Positions 36,444 to 45,927 are shown, counted from the first letter of the stretch. The stretch: 52,840 bases of DNA from Acidobacteriaceae bacterium (GCA_030049955.1 JASIJX010000208.1:1-52840); one strand, 5' to 3'. Notes: generated from the sequence alone by a model not told the origin. A program made the numbers and translations.

Positions 36444-38029
36444 AGTGCCACCTCGCTTATCCCTGGAGCAGATTGAATCTGATACCGGAGCCCGACCCAG
36501 TCGAAGATCTTCGGGACATCGAGTGACTGGCTAACAATGGCCGCAAGCCGATCGAGAGATTGTTGTCGCTTTGATTCCCAGTTGCTTAATTCTTCAGCCG
36601 GCGTGAGGTTATGGAATGCGCGTGCAGCATTAATAAATGCATGGCGAAACTGGTCACCATCAAGGAGGCCATGGAGATACGTGCCGAAGATTCTAGAGTC
36701 CTGACTGATACAGCCATCAACCACAGATTCCTTGTGTTCAGTCGATTTACGGGTCACATGGGCAAAGGGTTGGGCACGCCCGATATAGGATGTTTCGCCG
36801 ACATGGATTTCATATCCATGCAGCGCTACGTTTCCAACCGGCTGACAGAAAAGCGAACCTGTGATAAACCGTCCCGAGCCAGCGATTGTGATCTTCGTCG
36901 AACGCATGGTCGTTTTGATCGGCAAGAGAGATAGGCCCCTTGTCGATCCTGTGCTTTCGATCTCATCGGGATCAGAAATAAGTTCTCCTAGCATCTGCAT
37001 GCCTCCGCAGACGCCCGTGATCAGGCCAGTCCTGGCGTGCTCGATCACTATGTTGTCTAGTTCTTCCGTTCGCATCCAGAGAAGATCGTCTACCGTCTGC
37101 TTGCTGCCGGGCAGGATAACGACATCGGCTCCGCTCAGTTGTTCCGGCTTGCGGCAGAATCGAACTACAACCGACGGCTCCGATCGCAATGCGTCGAAAT
37201 CTGTGAAGTTTGAAAGCGAGGGAAATGCAACTACCGCGATGCGCAATGGCCTATCGCTACTGGCTGTGGACCACCCCGCATTGCAGGAAGAGTCAGTGAG
37301 TGGTAATCCTAGGCTGTCCTCCTCATCGAGCGAGAGATCATCAATGTGGGGAATGACGCCGAGGCATGGCTTTTTCACGCGATCTTCCATCACGCGAAGA
37401 CCTGGAGCAAGCAGGGAAACGTCTCCTCGGAACTTGTTAATAACGAATCCGCGAATGCGCGACCGCTCCTCGGGCTCCAGCAGCTCAACGGTTCCCAGCA
37501 GTGAGGCAAAGACGCCGCCGCGATCGATATCGCCGACTAGAAGGCAGGAAGCATCCGCCATCTCTGCCATGCGCATATTCACGATGTCATGTTGCTTCAG
37601 ATTGATCTCGGCCGGCGAACCCGCCCCTTCGAGCACGATCACATCATTTTCCGCGGCGAGCTTGCCATAGCTCTCGAGAATAAGCGGCATCAATTCTGAG
37701 ACTCGGCGCTGATGGTACTCTGCAGCGGAAAGACGGCCCCAGATCCTTCCGAGAACGATTACCTGTGAAGCCAGGTTGCCTGCGGGTTTCAGCAGGATAG
37801 GGTTCATGTGAACTGACGGCGCGACGCCGGCGGCCTCAGCCTGCAATGCCTGAGCGCGTCCGATCTCAAGCCCTTCGATGGTAGCTGCCGAGTTGAGGGA
37901 CATATTCTGAGACTTGAAAGGCGCTACCTTATAGCCCTGCTGAGCAAAGATGCGGCAGAGCGCCGCTGTCAGGAGAGACTTCCCGGCATGCGAACTGGTT
38001 CCGACAACCATCACCGCACGGGCCGTCAT
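36440..38029 (-). CDS. cbiP: Cobyric acid synthase CbiP/CobQ
   Basis: A 529-residue glutamine-dependent amidotransferase that amidates four carboxyl groups of adenosylcobyrinic acid a,c-diamide. The N-terminal dethiobiotin-synthetase-like ATPase has VVGTSSHAGKSLLTAALCR and KSQNMSLNSA. The C-terminal glutaminase has the nucleophile in GVCGGMQMLGE and the catalytic His in GTYLHGLLD. It is full length and coupled by ATGA to bluB before and cbiB after it. Confidence 0.95.
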   Translation of the reverse strand: MTARAVMVVGTSSHAGKSLLTAALCRIFAQQGYKVAPFKSQNMSLNSAATIEGLEIGRAQALQAEAAGVAPSVHMNPILLKPAGNLASQVIVLGRIWGRLSAAEYHQRRVSELMPLILESYGKLAAENDVIVLEGAGSPAEINLKQHDIVNMRMAEMADASCLLVGDIDRGGVFASLLGTVELLEPEERSRIRGFVINKFRGDVSLLAPGLRVMEDRVKKPCLGVIPHIDDLSLDEEDSLGLPLTDSSCNAGWSTASSDRPLRIAVVAFPSLSNFTDFDALRSEPSVVVRFCRKPEQLSGADVVILPGSKQTVDDLLWMRTEELDNIVIEHARTGLITGVCGGMQMLGELISDPDEIESTGSTRGLSLLPIKTTMRSTKITIAGSGRFITGSLFCQPVGNVALHGYEIHVGETSYIGRAQPFAHVTRKSTEHKESVVDGCISQDSRIFGTYLHGLLDGDQFRHAFINAARAFHNLTPAEELSNWESKRQQSLDRLAAIVSQSLDVPKIFDWVGLRYQIQSAPGISEVAL

Positions 38030-38691
38030 GATCCAGGTTCCTCGGAATACCGGTCGTATGAGATGACGGTTTTGAGATCAATGCGTCTTTCCCACCCGAA
38101 CCGTTCTAAATCGGGTTCTGCAGCGAATCCGTCTACGTAACCGAAACAGAGATATGCCACCAGTGTCAGATGATTCGGGATGTTGAGAAGACTACAAAGC
38201 TCCTTGGGGTCGAGAATGCTGACCCACCCGACACCGACGCCCTCGCTGCGTGCAGCAAGCCATAGGTTCTGAATTGCGCAGACAGTTGAGTAGACAGCTG
38301 TCTCCGGCATTGTCTGCCGTCCGAGTCCGTGACCACGCTCGCTTCTCCTATCGCAAAGGACACAGAGATTCTGGGGCGCTTCGAGGATCCCTTCCAGTTT
38401 GAGCTCAGAATACAGTTCGGCCTGTTTGCCTTTGTAACTATCGAAAGCCTGACTGTTAGTCGCCTTAAAGATCTGATGGATGGCTTTGCGAATACTGTAA
38501 TCCCTGATCAGAATGAAGCGGGATGGTTGCATTAGTCCGACAGAAGGCGCGCAGTGGGCTGCACCGAACAGACGCCTGATCAAATCCTCCGGCAGAGGCA
38601 CATTGAGAAAGCCCCGGCGAACATCGCGCCGTTCCGTGATGACCCGGTAGACAGCTTCGCGTTCGGCCTCATTGAAAGAAGGATGCTTCAT
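38026..38691 (-). CDS. bluB: 5,6-dimethylbenzimidazole synthase BluB
   Basis: A 221-residue flavin-destructase of the nitroreductase fold. It cannibalises FMNH2 with oxygen to form DMB, the lower ligand of cobalamin. RRDVRRGFLNVPLPEDLI and HCAPSVGLMQPSRFI are the family signatures. EGVGVGWVSILDP and LTLVAYLCFGYVDGF follow. The ATG at 38691 was preferred over an upstream TTG inside the pduO stop region. Its presence implies that this organism makes true cobalamin under oxic conditions. Confidence 0.92.
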   Translation of the reverse strand: MKHPSFNEAEREAVYRVITERRDVRRGFLNVPLPEDLIRRLFGAAHCAPSVGLMQPSRFILIRDYSIRKAIHQIFKATNSQAFDSYKGKQAELYSELKLEGILEAPQNLCVLCDRRSERGHGLGRQTMPETAVYSTVCAIQNLWLAARSEGVGVGWVSILDPKELCSLLNIPNHLTLVAYLCFGYVDGFAAEPDLERFGWERRIDLKTVISYDRYSEEPGS

Positions 38692-38699
38692 TGGACGGC

Positions 38700-39275
38700 T
38701 CACCAAGCTCTAGAAAATTTGGGGCCAGCGTGGCTCTCATCGCGCAGCCTACTGTTGACGCCCGCATTGCGCTCAATCAGGCGGCCAAACAGCCAGATCA
38801 CATCGGAGAGGCGATTGAGGTAAGCCAAAACCTCAGGCTGGACCACTCCGCCACTCTCCACGAAGCGAACGGCGGTGCGTTCGGCTCGGCGGCAGACAGT
38901 GCGGGCCATCTCATAGGCCGCGGACTCCGCGTGTCCTCCAGGAAGTGACCAGTCCGCGAGAATACCTTCTGTTGCCTCGATCTTGTACACCAACTCGGTC
39001 AGCATGTCCACGTCTTCGGTTGAGATCACAGGCGGTTTCTTCTTGCTTTCCGGTGGTGTCGCCAGCGCTGAACCAAGGCGGAATAGAGTTCTCTGGATCT
39101 CCTCGGTCCAGGTTGCGATCTCCTTGTTCTGGCAGATACTGCGAGCGAAACCGAGATGCGTATTCAGCTCGTCGACTGTTCCATAGGATTCCACCCGAAG
39201 ATCGGCTTTCGAAACCCGGATGCCGCCGGCGAGTCCTGTCTGACCGCCGTCGCCACGCTTCGTTGCAATGCTCAT
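38700..39275 (-). CDS. pduO: PduO-type ATP:cob(I)alamin adenosyltransferase
   Basis: A 191-residue adenosyltransferase that attaches the 5'-deoxyadenosyl group to cob(I)alamin or a precursor. It has the ATP-binding N-terminus TKRGDGGQTGLAGG, then VESYGTVDELNTHLG, and the C-terminal LAYLNRLSDVIWLFGR. The family is trimeric. The C-terminal tail is about 20 residues longer than the core. It is coupled by ATGA to the unknown gene upstream, and a gap of 8 bases separates it from bluB. Confidence 0.93.
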   Translation of the reverse strand: MSIATKRGDGGQTGLAGGIRVSKADLRVESYGTVDELNTHLGFARSICQNKEIATWTEEIQRTLFRLGSALATPPESKKKPPVISTEDVDMLTELVYKIEATEGILADWSLPGGHAESAAYEMARTVCRRAERTAVRFVESGGVVQPEVLAYLNRLSDVIWLFGRLIERNAGVNSRLRDESHAGPKFSRAW

Positions 39276-40075
39276 AGGTTTTCTCCTAGCAAGGTATAGG
39301 TCTCCTCTACCGTGATGCGAAGCGTCTTGATGAGAGGAGAGCGGTTGTATTCAAGGACGAGCGCATCGTCCAGAAAATCAATGACCCGCGGCGGGGTGGC
39401 CGAGAAAAGTACGTCTTCAGGGAAGAACCAGGGATGCACGGCCCCGAGTTCTTCAAGCGTCCGGGCCTGCACAATGACCGCCGGAAGATAAGGAACACCG
39501 GCTTGCAGACAACGAAATGCCCGATGGTACCCATCCCGCAGGAACCAGCGGTTTCGGTACAGGGCCACCTCAAAGAACGGACTCCCAGAATGGATCGCAA
39601 TTGGGTTGGAACTGTCGTCAGTAATGCGGAAGTACAGGTTGGGATTTGTAGAGCGAAGCAGTAGAGATTCATCGGAGCGAACCGCCTCGCACACAACAGG
39701 TTTCGATTCCCCGAAGCACAGATCTGCCAAGCCATCCCAGTCGCTCGCGGTTGGCACAGGAGATTTCTGCGCTTCCGGATTAAGAACGATACGACGTTGG
39801 AAAGCAAGGAGGAGGCGAAGATCGACGACACCAAGAAACCAATGAAGCCCAGCCATCTCCGCGTGAAGATCGGCCCGCGATGCTTGTTCTGCAAATCGCT
39901 CCTGCAATCCGCAATCGCTAATGTCCACAAGCGCTGACTTGGCCTCAATGGGCCGTCTTCTGGCTGCGATTGTGTGCGCGATATCCGGGGCACCGTGGCA
40001 GTCGGCGGGGCGATATTCATAGTGATCGAGACCCCAGGCCGCAAGTTCTCTTACACGCATCCTCGCTTCTCTCAT
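39272..40075 (-). CDS. Unknown protein embedded in the cobalamin operon, ParB/Srx-like motif
   Basis: A 267-residue protein I cannot assign. It is coupled by ATGA overlaps to cobC upstream and pduO downstream, so it is made together with cobalamin enzymes. A stretch FLRDGYHRAFRCLQAGVPYLP resembles the (D/R)GYHR nucleotide-binding core of ParB/sulfiredoxin-like domains. The N-terminus is charged, and no signal peptide or membrane segment is seen. The C-terminal part (PEDVLFSATPPRVIDFLDD) is acidic. An internal Met five codons in could be the true start. It may be a regulator or an accessory enzyme of nucleotide-loop assembly; neither is shown. Confidence 0.75.
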   Translation of the reverse strand: MREARMRVRELAAWGLDHYEYRPADCHGAPDIAHTIAARRRPIEAKSALVDISDCGLQERFAEQASRADLHAEMAGLHWFLGVVDLRLLLAFQRRIVLNPEAQKSPVPTASDWDGLADLCFGESKPVVCEAVRSDESLLLRSTNPNLYFRITDDSSNPIAIHSGSPFFEVALYRNRWFLRDGYHRAFRCLQAGVPYLPAVIVQARTLEELGAVHPWFFPEDVLFSATPPRVIDFLDDALVLEYNRSPLIKTLRITVEETYTLLGENL

Positions 40076-40632
40076 AGGAAGCTCCCCGGCTGGTAGCGAA
40101 AGAACCCGCAGTGCGCTTTCGTCCGCTCCCAGGCTTCTTGCTCGCTAAGCCCCGAAAGAGAACACAGTACGACTCGCATGACACCGGCATGCGTAACAAT
40201 CGCCGCGCACTTCTGCGATGCCTCAGAGAGAAGATTCCTCACCTGAGTAAGCACTCTGGATTGAAATGCTTCAAAACGTTCGCCTCCAGGCGCAGGCAGG
40301 TCCGGATAAGCCTCCGACCATCGACGTGCATAAGCTTGATCGCGCGATTCGATCTCGGCCCAGCTGAGCCCCTCCCATTCTCCAAAATTGATCTCTCGAA
40401 GTTCCGGAGCCGTAATCGGCGAAAGCCCAAACGCCCCCCCAATCGCATTCGCCGTCGTGATCGCGCGGGACAGATCGCTGGCGTAGAGGGCATCGAAGGA
40501 TTCGTTCTTCAGGGCCTTCAGCAATTCCTCGATCTGATGAAGACCTCGTTCATTGATTTCCGGGTTCGAGTGCCCGCAGAATCGTCCTGCAAGATCGGTT
40601 TCTGCGTGCCGGATGAAGAGCAGAGTATCCAT
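40072..40632 (-). CDS. cobC: CobC-like alpha-ribazole phosphatase / histidine phosphatase
   Basis: A 186-residue histidine phosphatase with a normal catalytic motif (LLFIRHAETDLAGRFCG), DLSRAITTANAIG, and EINFGEWEGLSWAEI, which is typical of CobC. The second catalytic His is in IVTHAGVMRVV. It removes the phosphate of alpha-ribazole phosphate or adenosylcobalamin 5'-phosphate in the last steps of the pathway. The ATG used overlaps the cobS stop codon by one base (TGATG). An upstream extension of the frame lies inside cobS and was rejected. Confidence 0.9.
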   Translation of the reverse strand: MDTLLFIRHAETDLAGRFCGHSNPEINERGLHQIEELLKALKNESFDALYASDLSRAITTANAIGGAFGLSPITAPELREINFGEWEGLSWAEIESRDQAYARRWSEAYPDLPAPGGERFEAFQSRVLTQVRNLLSEASQKCAAIVTHAGVMRVVLCSLSGLSEQEAWERTKAHCGFFRYQPGSFL

Positions 40633-41432
40633 CACACCCACACTCCGCAGAGATACACCGCGATCTCGCTTAGTTGATTTGTCGCCCCGAAACAATCGCC
40701 TGTGATGCCGCCGATCCGACGTTTGTAATAGAGCGCTGTCAACAGCGTAACGCCGATACTCACCAGAACGGGAGCGACTGCGTGAACATGCAGCACCGCA
40801 AACACGATCGCAAACGTAAGCAGGCTTCCAAGGATGAGACTGCTGCTCGTTGTGAGACGGGCAATCCGTGCCCCCTGCCCATCGATGTGATCACAACTGT
40901 GATCCGGACCGCTGTCTGGCCCGCGATCTCGTGCCGGCGGTAGAAAGAAGCTGAGAGGCAATGTTGTCCAGCGGCTCAAAACGGGAGCTGCGATCAAATA
41001 GGCCGCGGCCTGCGTTCGAGGAAGAGAAGCGATCAGTACTACGCGAGCAAGGAGGCTCAGTATGAGTGCTGCTGCACCATAGGTCCCGATGCGGCTGTCG
41101 CGCATGATTGCAAGCACTCTTTCGCGCTCCCATCCGCCGCCGAATCCATCGGCGGAATCAGCAAGGCCATCCTCATGGAGCGAACCCGTGATCGCGACCA
41201 AATACACCACAATGAGCAGTGAAACGACCGTCATGGAAAGATGGGGGGCGAGCGCGAAATAGAGGAGTACGCTTCCTGCACCGATCAGTAGCCCCACGAT
41301 CGGAAAGAACTTTACTGCACGCGCCAGCGAGTCCCGCTCGTAGGGAACAGATGGCACCCGCAATCGAGTAAGGAACTGGAGGGCTCCCAGAAAATCGAAC
41401 CATGTGCGCCGGATTTGCGTAACCAGCTTCAA
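40632..41432 (-). CDS. cobS: Cobalamin synthase CobS (adenosylcobinamide-GDP ribazoletransferase)
   Basis: A 266-residue integral membrane protein joining adenosylcobinamide-GDP to alpha-ribazole (phosphate). Signatures are LGALQFLTRLRVPSVPY at the N-terminus, the acidic motif HEDGLADSADGFGGG that binds metal, RDSRIGTYGAAAL, and GGITGDCFGATNQLSE near the C-terminus. About six transmembrane helices. It overlaps cobT upstream (ATGA) and cobC downstream (1 base). Confidence 0.95.
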   Translation of the reverse strand: MKLVTQIRRTWFDFLGALQFLTRLRVPSVPYERDSLARAVKFFPIVGLLIGAGSVLLYFALAPHLSMTVVSLLIVVYLVAITGSLHEDGLADSADGFGGGWERERVLAIMRDSRIGTYGAAALILSLLARVVLIASLPRTQAAAYLIAAPVLSRWTTLPLSFFLPPARDRGPDSGPDHSCDHIDGQGARIARLTTSSSLILGSLLTFAIVFAVLHVHAVAPVLVSIGVTLLTALYYKRRIGGITGDCFGATNQLSEIAVYLCGVWV

Positions 41433-42511
41433 GGTGTAGCTCCGCTCACTCCGGCTGAAGCAAAGGTTGCCATTTGGTAATAGAGTGCGATCGCCGACTC
41501 GATGACCGGCATTGCAAGAACAGCGCCCGTTCCTTCGCCCAGGCGCATTCCGAGAGATAGCAGCGGCTCGAGATTAAGGTAGTCGAGAAGCAACTTGTGT
41601 CCAGGTTCCTCCGAGCGATGGCCTGCGATAAGAAATCCAAGTGCATTCGGAGCCATGCCAACCGCAAGTGCGGCCGCCGCGGTTGAGATAAATCCGTCGA
41701 GGACAACAACGAGTCGATGCCTTGCGCCAGCCAACACCATTCCAGCCATAGCGGCGATCTCAAGCCCCCCAAGGCAACGCAGGATTTCAAGCGGAGGAAG
41801 GGAAGTCGGTCCATTGCAGTGTTTGCGAACCGCTGTCTCAACGACTCGCACTTTATTTGTATACGCGCCAGGCTCGACACCGGTGCCTCGTCCCGTAGCA
41901 AGCTCCGCCGCTGCACCGCTCAGCGCGCAGGTGACGGCGCTGGCCGCAGTTGTGTTGCCGATTCCCATCTCGCCGATCGCAATGATCGTATGACCCGCAG
42001 CCGCAGCCTCCGATCCAAGCTCATAGCCAATACACAAAGCCTTCTCAACCTCCTCCTCGCTCATCGCAGCCTCGCGCAGCATATTGCGCGTGCCGCCGCT
42101 TACCTTGTGGTGCAACAAGCCAGGAATTGAGCCAAAATCCGCGTCCACTCCTACATCGACCACATGCAGCGCCGCGCAGTGCAACCGAGCAAGCACATTG
42201 ATGGCTGCACCCTCAGCAAGAAAGTTGAGAACCATCTGTCTCGTGACTTCGCGTGGATAGGCGCTGACACCTTCTTCGGTGACCCCGTGATCAGCTGCAA
42301 AAACGTAGACAGCCTTACTCACGAATTCGCTGAACTTATCACCGCGAATAGCGGCCACCTGCGAGGCGATGTCCTCAAGGCGCCCCAGGCTGCCGATAGG
42401 CTTGGTGAGGGTGTCAAGGCGCAGGCGCGCTTTCCGGCGACGCTCCTCGCTCGGCGGCCCGATGCTGTTGACAAGCTCCTCGATGACCGTTTGGCTCACC
42501 TCACGCTCCAT
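41429..42511 (-). CDS. cobT: Nicotinate-nucleotide--DMB phosphoribosyltransferase CobT
   Basis: A 360-residue enzyme that activates DMB to alpha-ribazole phosphate. Family blocks are LTKPIGSLGRLEDIA, FAADHGVTEEGVSAYP, GEMGIGNTTAASA and the catalytic Glu in LGMRLGEGTGAVLA. Its N-terminus overlaps the end of the btuB gene by 16 bases, so it is translated from the same message. Together with bluB, cobU, cobS and cobC it forms a complete lower-loop assembly set. Confidence 0.95.
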   Translation of the reverse strand: MEREVSQTVIEELVNSIGPPSEERRRKARLRLDTLTKPIGSLGRLEDIASQVAAIRGDKFSEFVSKAVYVFAADHGVTEEGVSAYPREVTRQMVLNFLAEGAAINVLARLHCAALHVVDVGVDADFGSIPGLLHHKVSGGTRNMLREAAMSEEEVEKALCIGYELGSEAAAAGHTIIAIGEMGIGNTTAASAVTCALSGAAAELATGRGTGVEPGAYTNKVRVVETAVRKHCNGPTSLPPLEILRCLGGLEIAAMAGMVLAGARHRLVVVLDGFISTAAAALAVGMAPNALGFLIAGHRSEEPGHKLLLDYLNLEPLLSLGMRLGEGTGAVLAMPVIESAIALYYQMATFASAGVSGATP

Positions 42512-44964
42512 GACTCCCCTCCAAAATTCAACTTGATTCCGGACCGGAAAGTTAGTGGAAGCGCAGGATACCCAAACGCCTCAAAGTAGTGCTCACTGAG
42601 CAGGTTCTGAATGTCCGAATAGACATTCACACGCCGCGCTATTTGATAGCCGCCACCCAGCTCAAGCCGTTGATATGCACCGAGCAGATTGCGATTGGGA
42701 AGCAACATACTCGTGCCAAAGTTCGGGTCTACGAGATAGTCACTGTCGTCACGGCTACTCACAAATGTTCCAGTAAAGGTGGTGTAGAACTTCGATTTCG
42801 TATAGTTCAGCGCGAAATATCCGCTATGCGGTGCAATCCGGAATGGTCTTGCTCCCACCAGCGGCGAATCAGCTCCGATGGGAATTGTGCTGAAGTCAGA
42901 TGCGGTGTTGAAGCTGGGTGCGAGATTGTCGCTTGAGAAAGAGTGCTGCACGACCGCGTCTGTATAGGTATAGCCTCCGCGTGCAAACAGGTGGCTGCCA
43001 AGCTGATACTGGATCTCGATCTCCGTCCCCAGGGACCGGAATGCGAGCGAATTAATAAATGCTCCGCCGTATGCAAATGGAGGCAGATTTGCGGCCGGTA
43101 TGCCAAGCTCAACTAGCCCGGCCTGCGGTACGTATTCGACGCCGTTCGTGAATTCGTTGTGGAAGAAAGTGAGTCCCAAAAGCCCGTGTCCTTTAAGTAT
43201 CTCCTGATCGACGCCGCCATCAAATGTCCTTGAATCTTCGGCTCCAAGGGGCGTGACGTTGTACTGTTCGATCAATTGCGTCCCGTTGGGCAGTGGTGCG
43301 AGCAGTCCAAAGAGAGAGTTCGCCTGGTCGTAAACGCTGGGTTCCTTGATGCCTTTGCCGAAACTTCCGTGCAGCTTCGTCCCGGTGAAGAAGCCGCTGT
43401 TTGACGGCCGCACTAGATAGTAAGCCAGTGAAGCCCGCGGTGTCGCCGCGAAGCCAAAGAGGCCGTTATCCTCCAGGCCCGTACCCAGGTTCCAGAAGAG
43501 CCGGTTCCGAATGTCGCCGGCGAGCTGCAGCGTGTAGCTGTAATTGTTGCGCTCGATGCTGCTGGGCGTGCTGCCTGTGTATTCTGAGGAGCCGCTTTCG
43601 TGTTCGAACTTGAAGGCTCCAAGGACCAGGAGATGCGGCGTCAAGCTGTAATCGGTCTGCGCATAAGCGATATCGCGGCTGGAGGGTGACAGATACTGCG
43701 TTGGCTGATTGCTGTACTGGAAGATCGCCTGACCGGAAACCGAGTAGCCATTCGCGCCGGTAATGGTGACCGGAGCGCCGAGCCAGTAGCCGATCGCCGG
43801 GTCGTAAATGCCGGTCGCGCCAAACTCATTGAACTCGGAGTTCTGCCGCATGCCTCCATATCGCAGCTGGTTGTGCCACTTGTTCGTCGTCTGGTTATTC
43901 CAGACTGCTCCGTAATAGTTGTCCTGTTCCTTCTGCTGTCCGTCATCGGGAATACCGTACAGTGCGATCGCATTAGGCTGACCGCCAGAGACGATGATGT
44001 GACGCACAGTGAATCGGAGATCGTTGTTTGAATTGGGAACCCATCCGAAGTTGCCGGCATAGGTGGCGTTATGGAATTCGCTGTTTGGCAAGCTGTTGTC
44101 CGTATCCGTGCGGGCGAAGGCAGAGTAAAGATCGAGGTGCCGATAACCCATTCCTGCAGTCACCTCATTGCGATATGTTCCGAAGTTGCCGGCATCTCCG
44201 GCATAGGTGATGAAAGGAAGCGCTGTCGAGCCTTGCGGAGTAGTCAGATTGACCACGCCCGCCAAAGCGTCCGATCCATAAAGCGCGCCGTTTGGTTCGC
44301 GCAGAACTTCGATGGACTCAATGCCCGTGCTGGAAAGGTTGGCGAATTCCACCGTACCTCCGATTGCGTTGGCTGGAATGCCGTCAATCAACACTTTGTT
44401 TGCGTCGCTCGCGCCGCCGCGGATATTGAGCGCGGTTGTGCCGCCGATCTGTCCCGTCTGCGTCATCTGCAGGCCGGGCACAAGGCGGAGCAGCTCCTGT
44501 ACCTCTGCTGAATAGCCGAAATCCTCTGCCGGAATCAGAGTCACAGAAGCGCCTGTTTGCGCTTCCGGGATCGGAGCACCTGTCGCGGTAACAATCACCT
44601 GTTGTGTGAGAGTTGGAGTGCCAAGTATGACGTTCAGCTCAGCTCCGCTGGTTGTGGAGACATAAATAACCTGGCTTGCAGCGGGCTCGAACGAAGGGGC
44701 CGAAGCACGTATGGTGTACCGGCCCGAAATGGCAATCTCAAAACCAAATAAACCTTCAGCATCCGTCTTTGTGCTTGCCACAAGCTGGCCATTTCGGATG
44801 AGATCGATCGAGGCATTTGTCACAATGGCGCCCAGCGGATCGTGCACCGCCCCATGGAGCCTTCCGGCCTGTTGCGCGCCCAGTGTTTTCGCCAATAGCG
44901 GAAAGAAAAGAAGAGAAGCGATGTAAAAGCAGGCCGACAATCGACGTACAGAAGCAGCGAACAT
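42496..44964 (-). CDS. btuB: BtuB-like cobalamin TonB-dependent receptor
   Basis: An 822-residue receptor. A signal peptide (residues 1-30, ending LGAQQ) precedes a carboxypeptidase-regulatory-like domain (GRLHGAVHDPLGAIVTNASI). The plug contains LLRLVPGLQMTQTGQIGG, ALNIRGGASDANKVLIDG and EVLREPNGALYGSDALAG. The barrel ends in FGGESWSVR, not with the usual terminal Phe. GAGGGGG precedes the chosen ATG. The open frame continues 28 codons upstream, but this is the riboswitch itself read as protein and is rejected. A cobalamin riboswitch stands directly upstream, so uptake of corrinoids across the outer membrane is the expected role, and cobT follows with a 16-base overlap. Confidence 0.93.
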   Translation of the reverse strand: MFAASVRRLSACFYIASLLFFPLLAKTLGAQQAGRLHGAVHDPLGAIVTNASIDLIRNGQLVASTKTDAEGLFGFEIAISGRYTIRASAPSFEPAASQVIYVSTTSGAELNVILGTPTLTQQVIVTATGAPIPEAQTGASVTLIPAEDFGYSAEVQELLRLVPGLQMTQTGQIGGTTALNIRGGASDANKVLIDGIPANAIGGTVEFANLSSTGIESIEVLREPNGALYGSDALAGVVNLTTPQGSTALPFITYAGDAGNFGTYRNEVTAGMGYRHLDLYSAFARTDTDNSLPNSEFHNATYAGNFGWVPNSNNDLRFTVRHIIVSGGQPNAIALYGIPDDGQQKEQDNYYGAVWNNQTTNKWHNQLRYGGMRQNSEFNEFGATGIYDPAIGYWLGAPVTITGANGYSVSGQAIFQYSNQPTQYLSPSSRDIAYAQTDYSLTPHLLVLGAFKFEHESGSSEYTGSTPSSIERNNYSYTLQLAGDIRNRLFWNLGTGLEDNGLFGFAATPRASLAYYLVRPSNSGFFTGTKLHGSFGKGIKEPSVYDQANSLFGLLAPLPNGTQLIEQYNVTPLGAEDSRTFDGGVDQEILKGHGLLGLTFFHNEFTNGVEYVPQAGLVELGIPAANLPPFAYGGAFINSLAFRSLGTEIEIQYQLGSHLFARGGYTYTDAVVQHSFSSDNLAPSFNTASDFSTIPIGADSPLVGARPFRIAPHSGYFALNYTKSKFYTTFTGTFVSSRDDSDYLVDPNFGTSMLLPNRNLLGAYQRLELGGGYQIARRVNVYSDIQNLLSEHYFEAFGYPALPLTFRSGIKLNFGGESWSVR

Positions 44965-44992
44965 ATATTCCCCCTCGGGTTCAAGCTTGCAG

Positions 44993-45155
44993 CGGGGCCG
45001 GTCTCCTGGCTTGCGCGTCATCAAGCTCGTGCTGCCTTCCCAGAGCAATGCTCCAGTGGCGTTGAACTCCCTGCACGTCTCTCTGCGCTTACAGTTACGG
45101 GGTAGTGGCGGAATCGCACCGCACTTCCCGACACCCAGCTGGTTAATGGTTGTTG
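44993..45155 (-). ncRNA. Cobalamin riboswitch before btuB
   Basis: Minus-strand order: GTCGGGAAGTGCGGTGCGATTCC, core CCGCCACTACCCCGTAACTG, a peripheral stem (GCCACTGGAGCATTGCTCTGGGAAGG) and the B12 box AAGCCAGGAGACCGGCC at its 3' end. The btuB start codon follows about 30 bases later, so translation blocking is plausible. The element separates cobU from btuB. Confidence 0.93.
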
Positions 45156-45218
45156 TTTTCTGGTCGAAGGTTCGTCGAAGTGAAAAAACGGTCGTTCAGC
45201 CAGAATGGAAAAAATCTC

Positions 45219-45779
45219 TTATGCCATCACTTTTGTCTTGAGGCGTCCCTTAAGCGTGAGCGGCAACCCAGCTACCATCAAGACGACGCGATCGGCAATC
45301 GCAGCAACCCGCTGGTTAATTTCGCCCAGCAGATCGCGATAGCGCCGCCCCATTTCGAATGCCGGTACTACCCCGCTTCCGACTTCGTTGGAAACCAGAA
45401 CAACCGCGCAGGGTGGGGCTTTCAACACATTGCACAACCGATCGATGCTTTCGGAAATGGCTGCTGGATCATCGCCAAAAACATCCAGGACCTTCCCCGC
45501 AAAGAGCGTTAGACAGTCGATCAAAAGCAGGTCGCAGTCCCTCACCGCTCCGACCGCGGCGGCGAGTGCCAGCGGCTCCTCGATCGTTTTCCAGTGCCGC
45601 GGCCGCTCAGTACGGTGCCGCTCGATCTTCCGTGTCATTTCTTCATCGTCGCATCGCTCCGCCGTCGCTAAAAAAGTCACGCGATCTACTTGCGCGGCAA
45701 GTTCGAGCGCATAGCGGCTCTTACCACTACGGACACCGCCCAATACAAGAGTTACATCCGGAACCGGTCTTGCGTGCAT
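45219..45779 (-). CDS. cobU: Adenosylcobinamide kinase / guanylyltransferase CobU
   Basis: A 186-residue bifunctional enzyme that phosphorylates adenosylcobinamide and adds GMP to make adenosylcobinamide-GDP, the substrate of CobS. Markers are the P-loop LGGVRSGKSRYAL, FLATAERCDDEEM, the RHWKTIEEP stretch and DCLTLF. VVLVSNEVGSGVVP follows. GGGAAG lies 8 bases before the ATG. It is the first gene after the upstream riboswitch and is separated from btuB by a second one. Confidence 0.94.
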   Translation of the reverse strand: MHARPVPDVTLVLGGVRSGKSRYALELAAQVDRVTFLATAERCDDEEMTRKIERHRTERPRHWKTIEEPLALAAAVGAVRDCDLLLIDCLTLFAGKVLDVFGDDPAAISESIDRLCNVLKAPPCAVVLVSNEVGSGVVPAFEMGRRYRDLLGEINQRVAAIADRVVLMVAGLPLTLKGRLKTKVMA

Positions 45780-45927
45780 GCGTTGCTTCCCGGCGTTCGG
45801 AAACGGCGAACGCCTAAAGACAAAGTGGGAGGTGATCCTGAGGCTGCAGTTCGGCGATCCGGAACGCGGATGTCCTGACCATGCTCTTCAACTCTCCCAT
45901 CGAAGTCGAATAAGCCCAGATTGGCAT

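Noticed and set aside
44965..45048. 28-codon N-terminal extension of btuB (MTRKPGDRPRC text)
   Set aside because: This is the B12 box of the cobalamin riboswitch translated as protein, a common annotation trap. A similar read-through (MTRKSGDRPD) occurs in the riboswitch before cobU.
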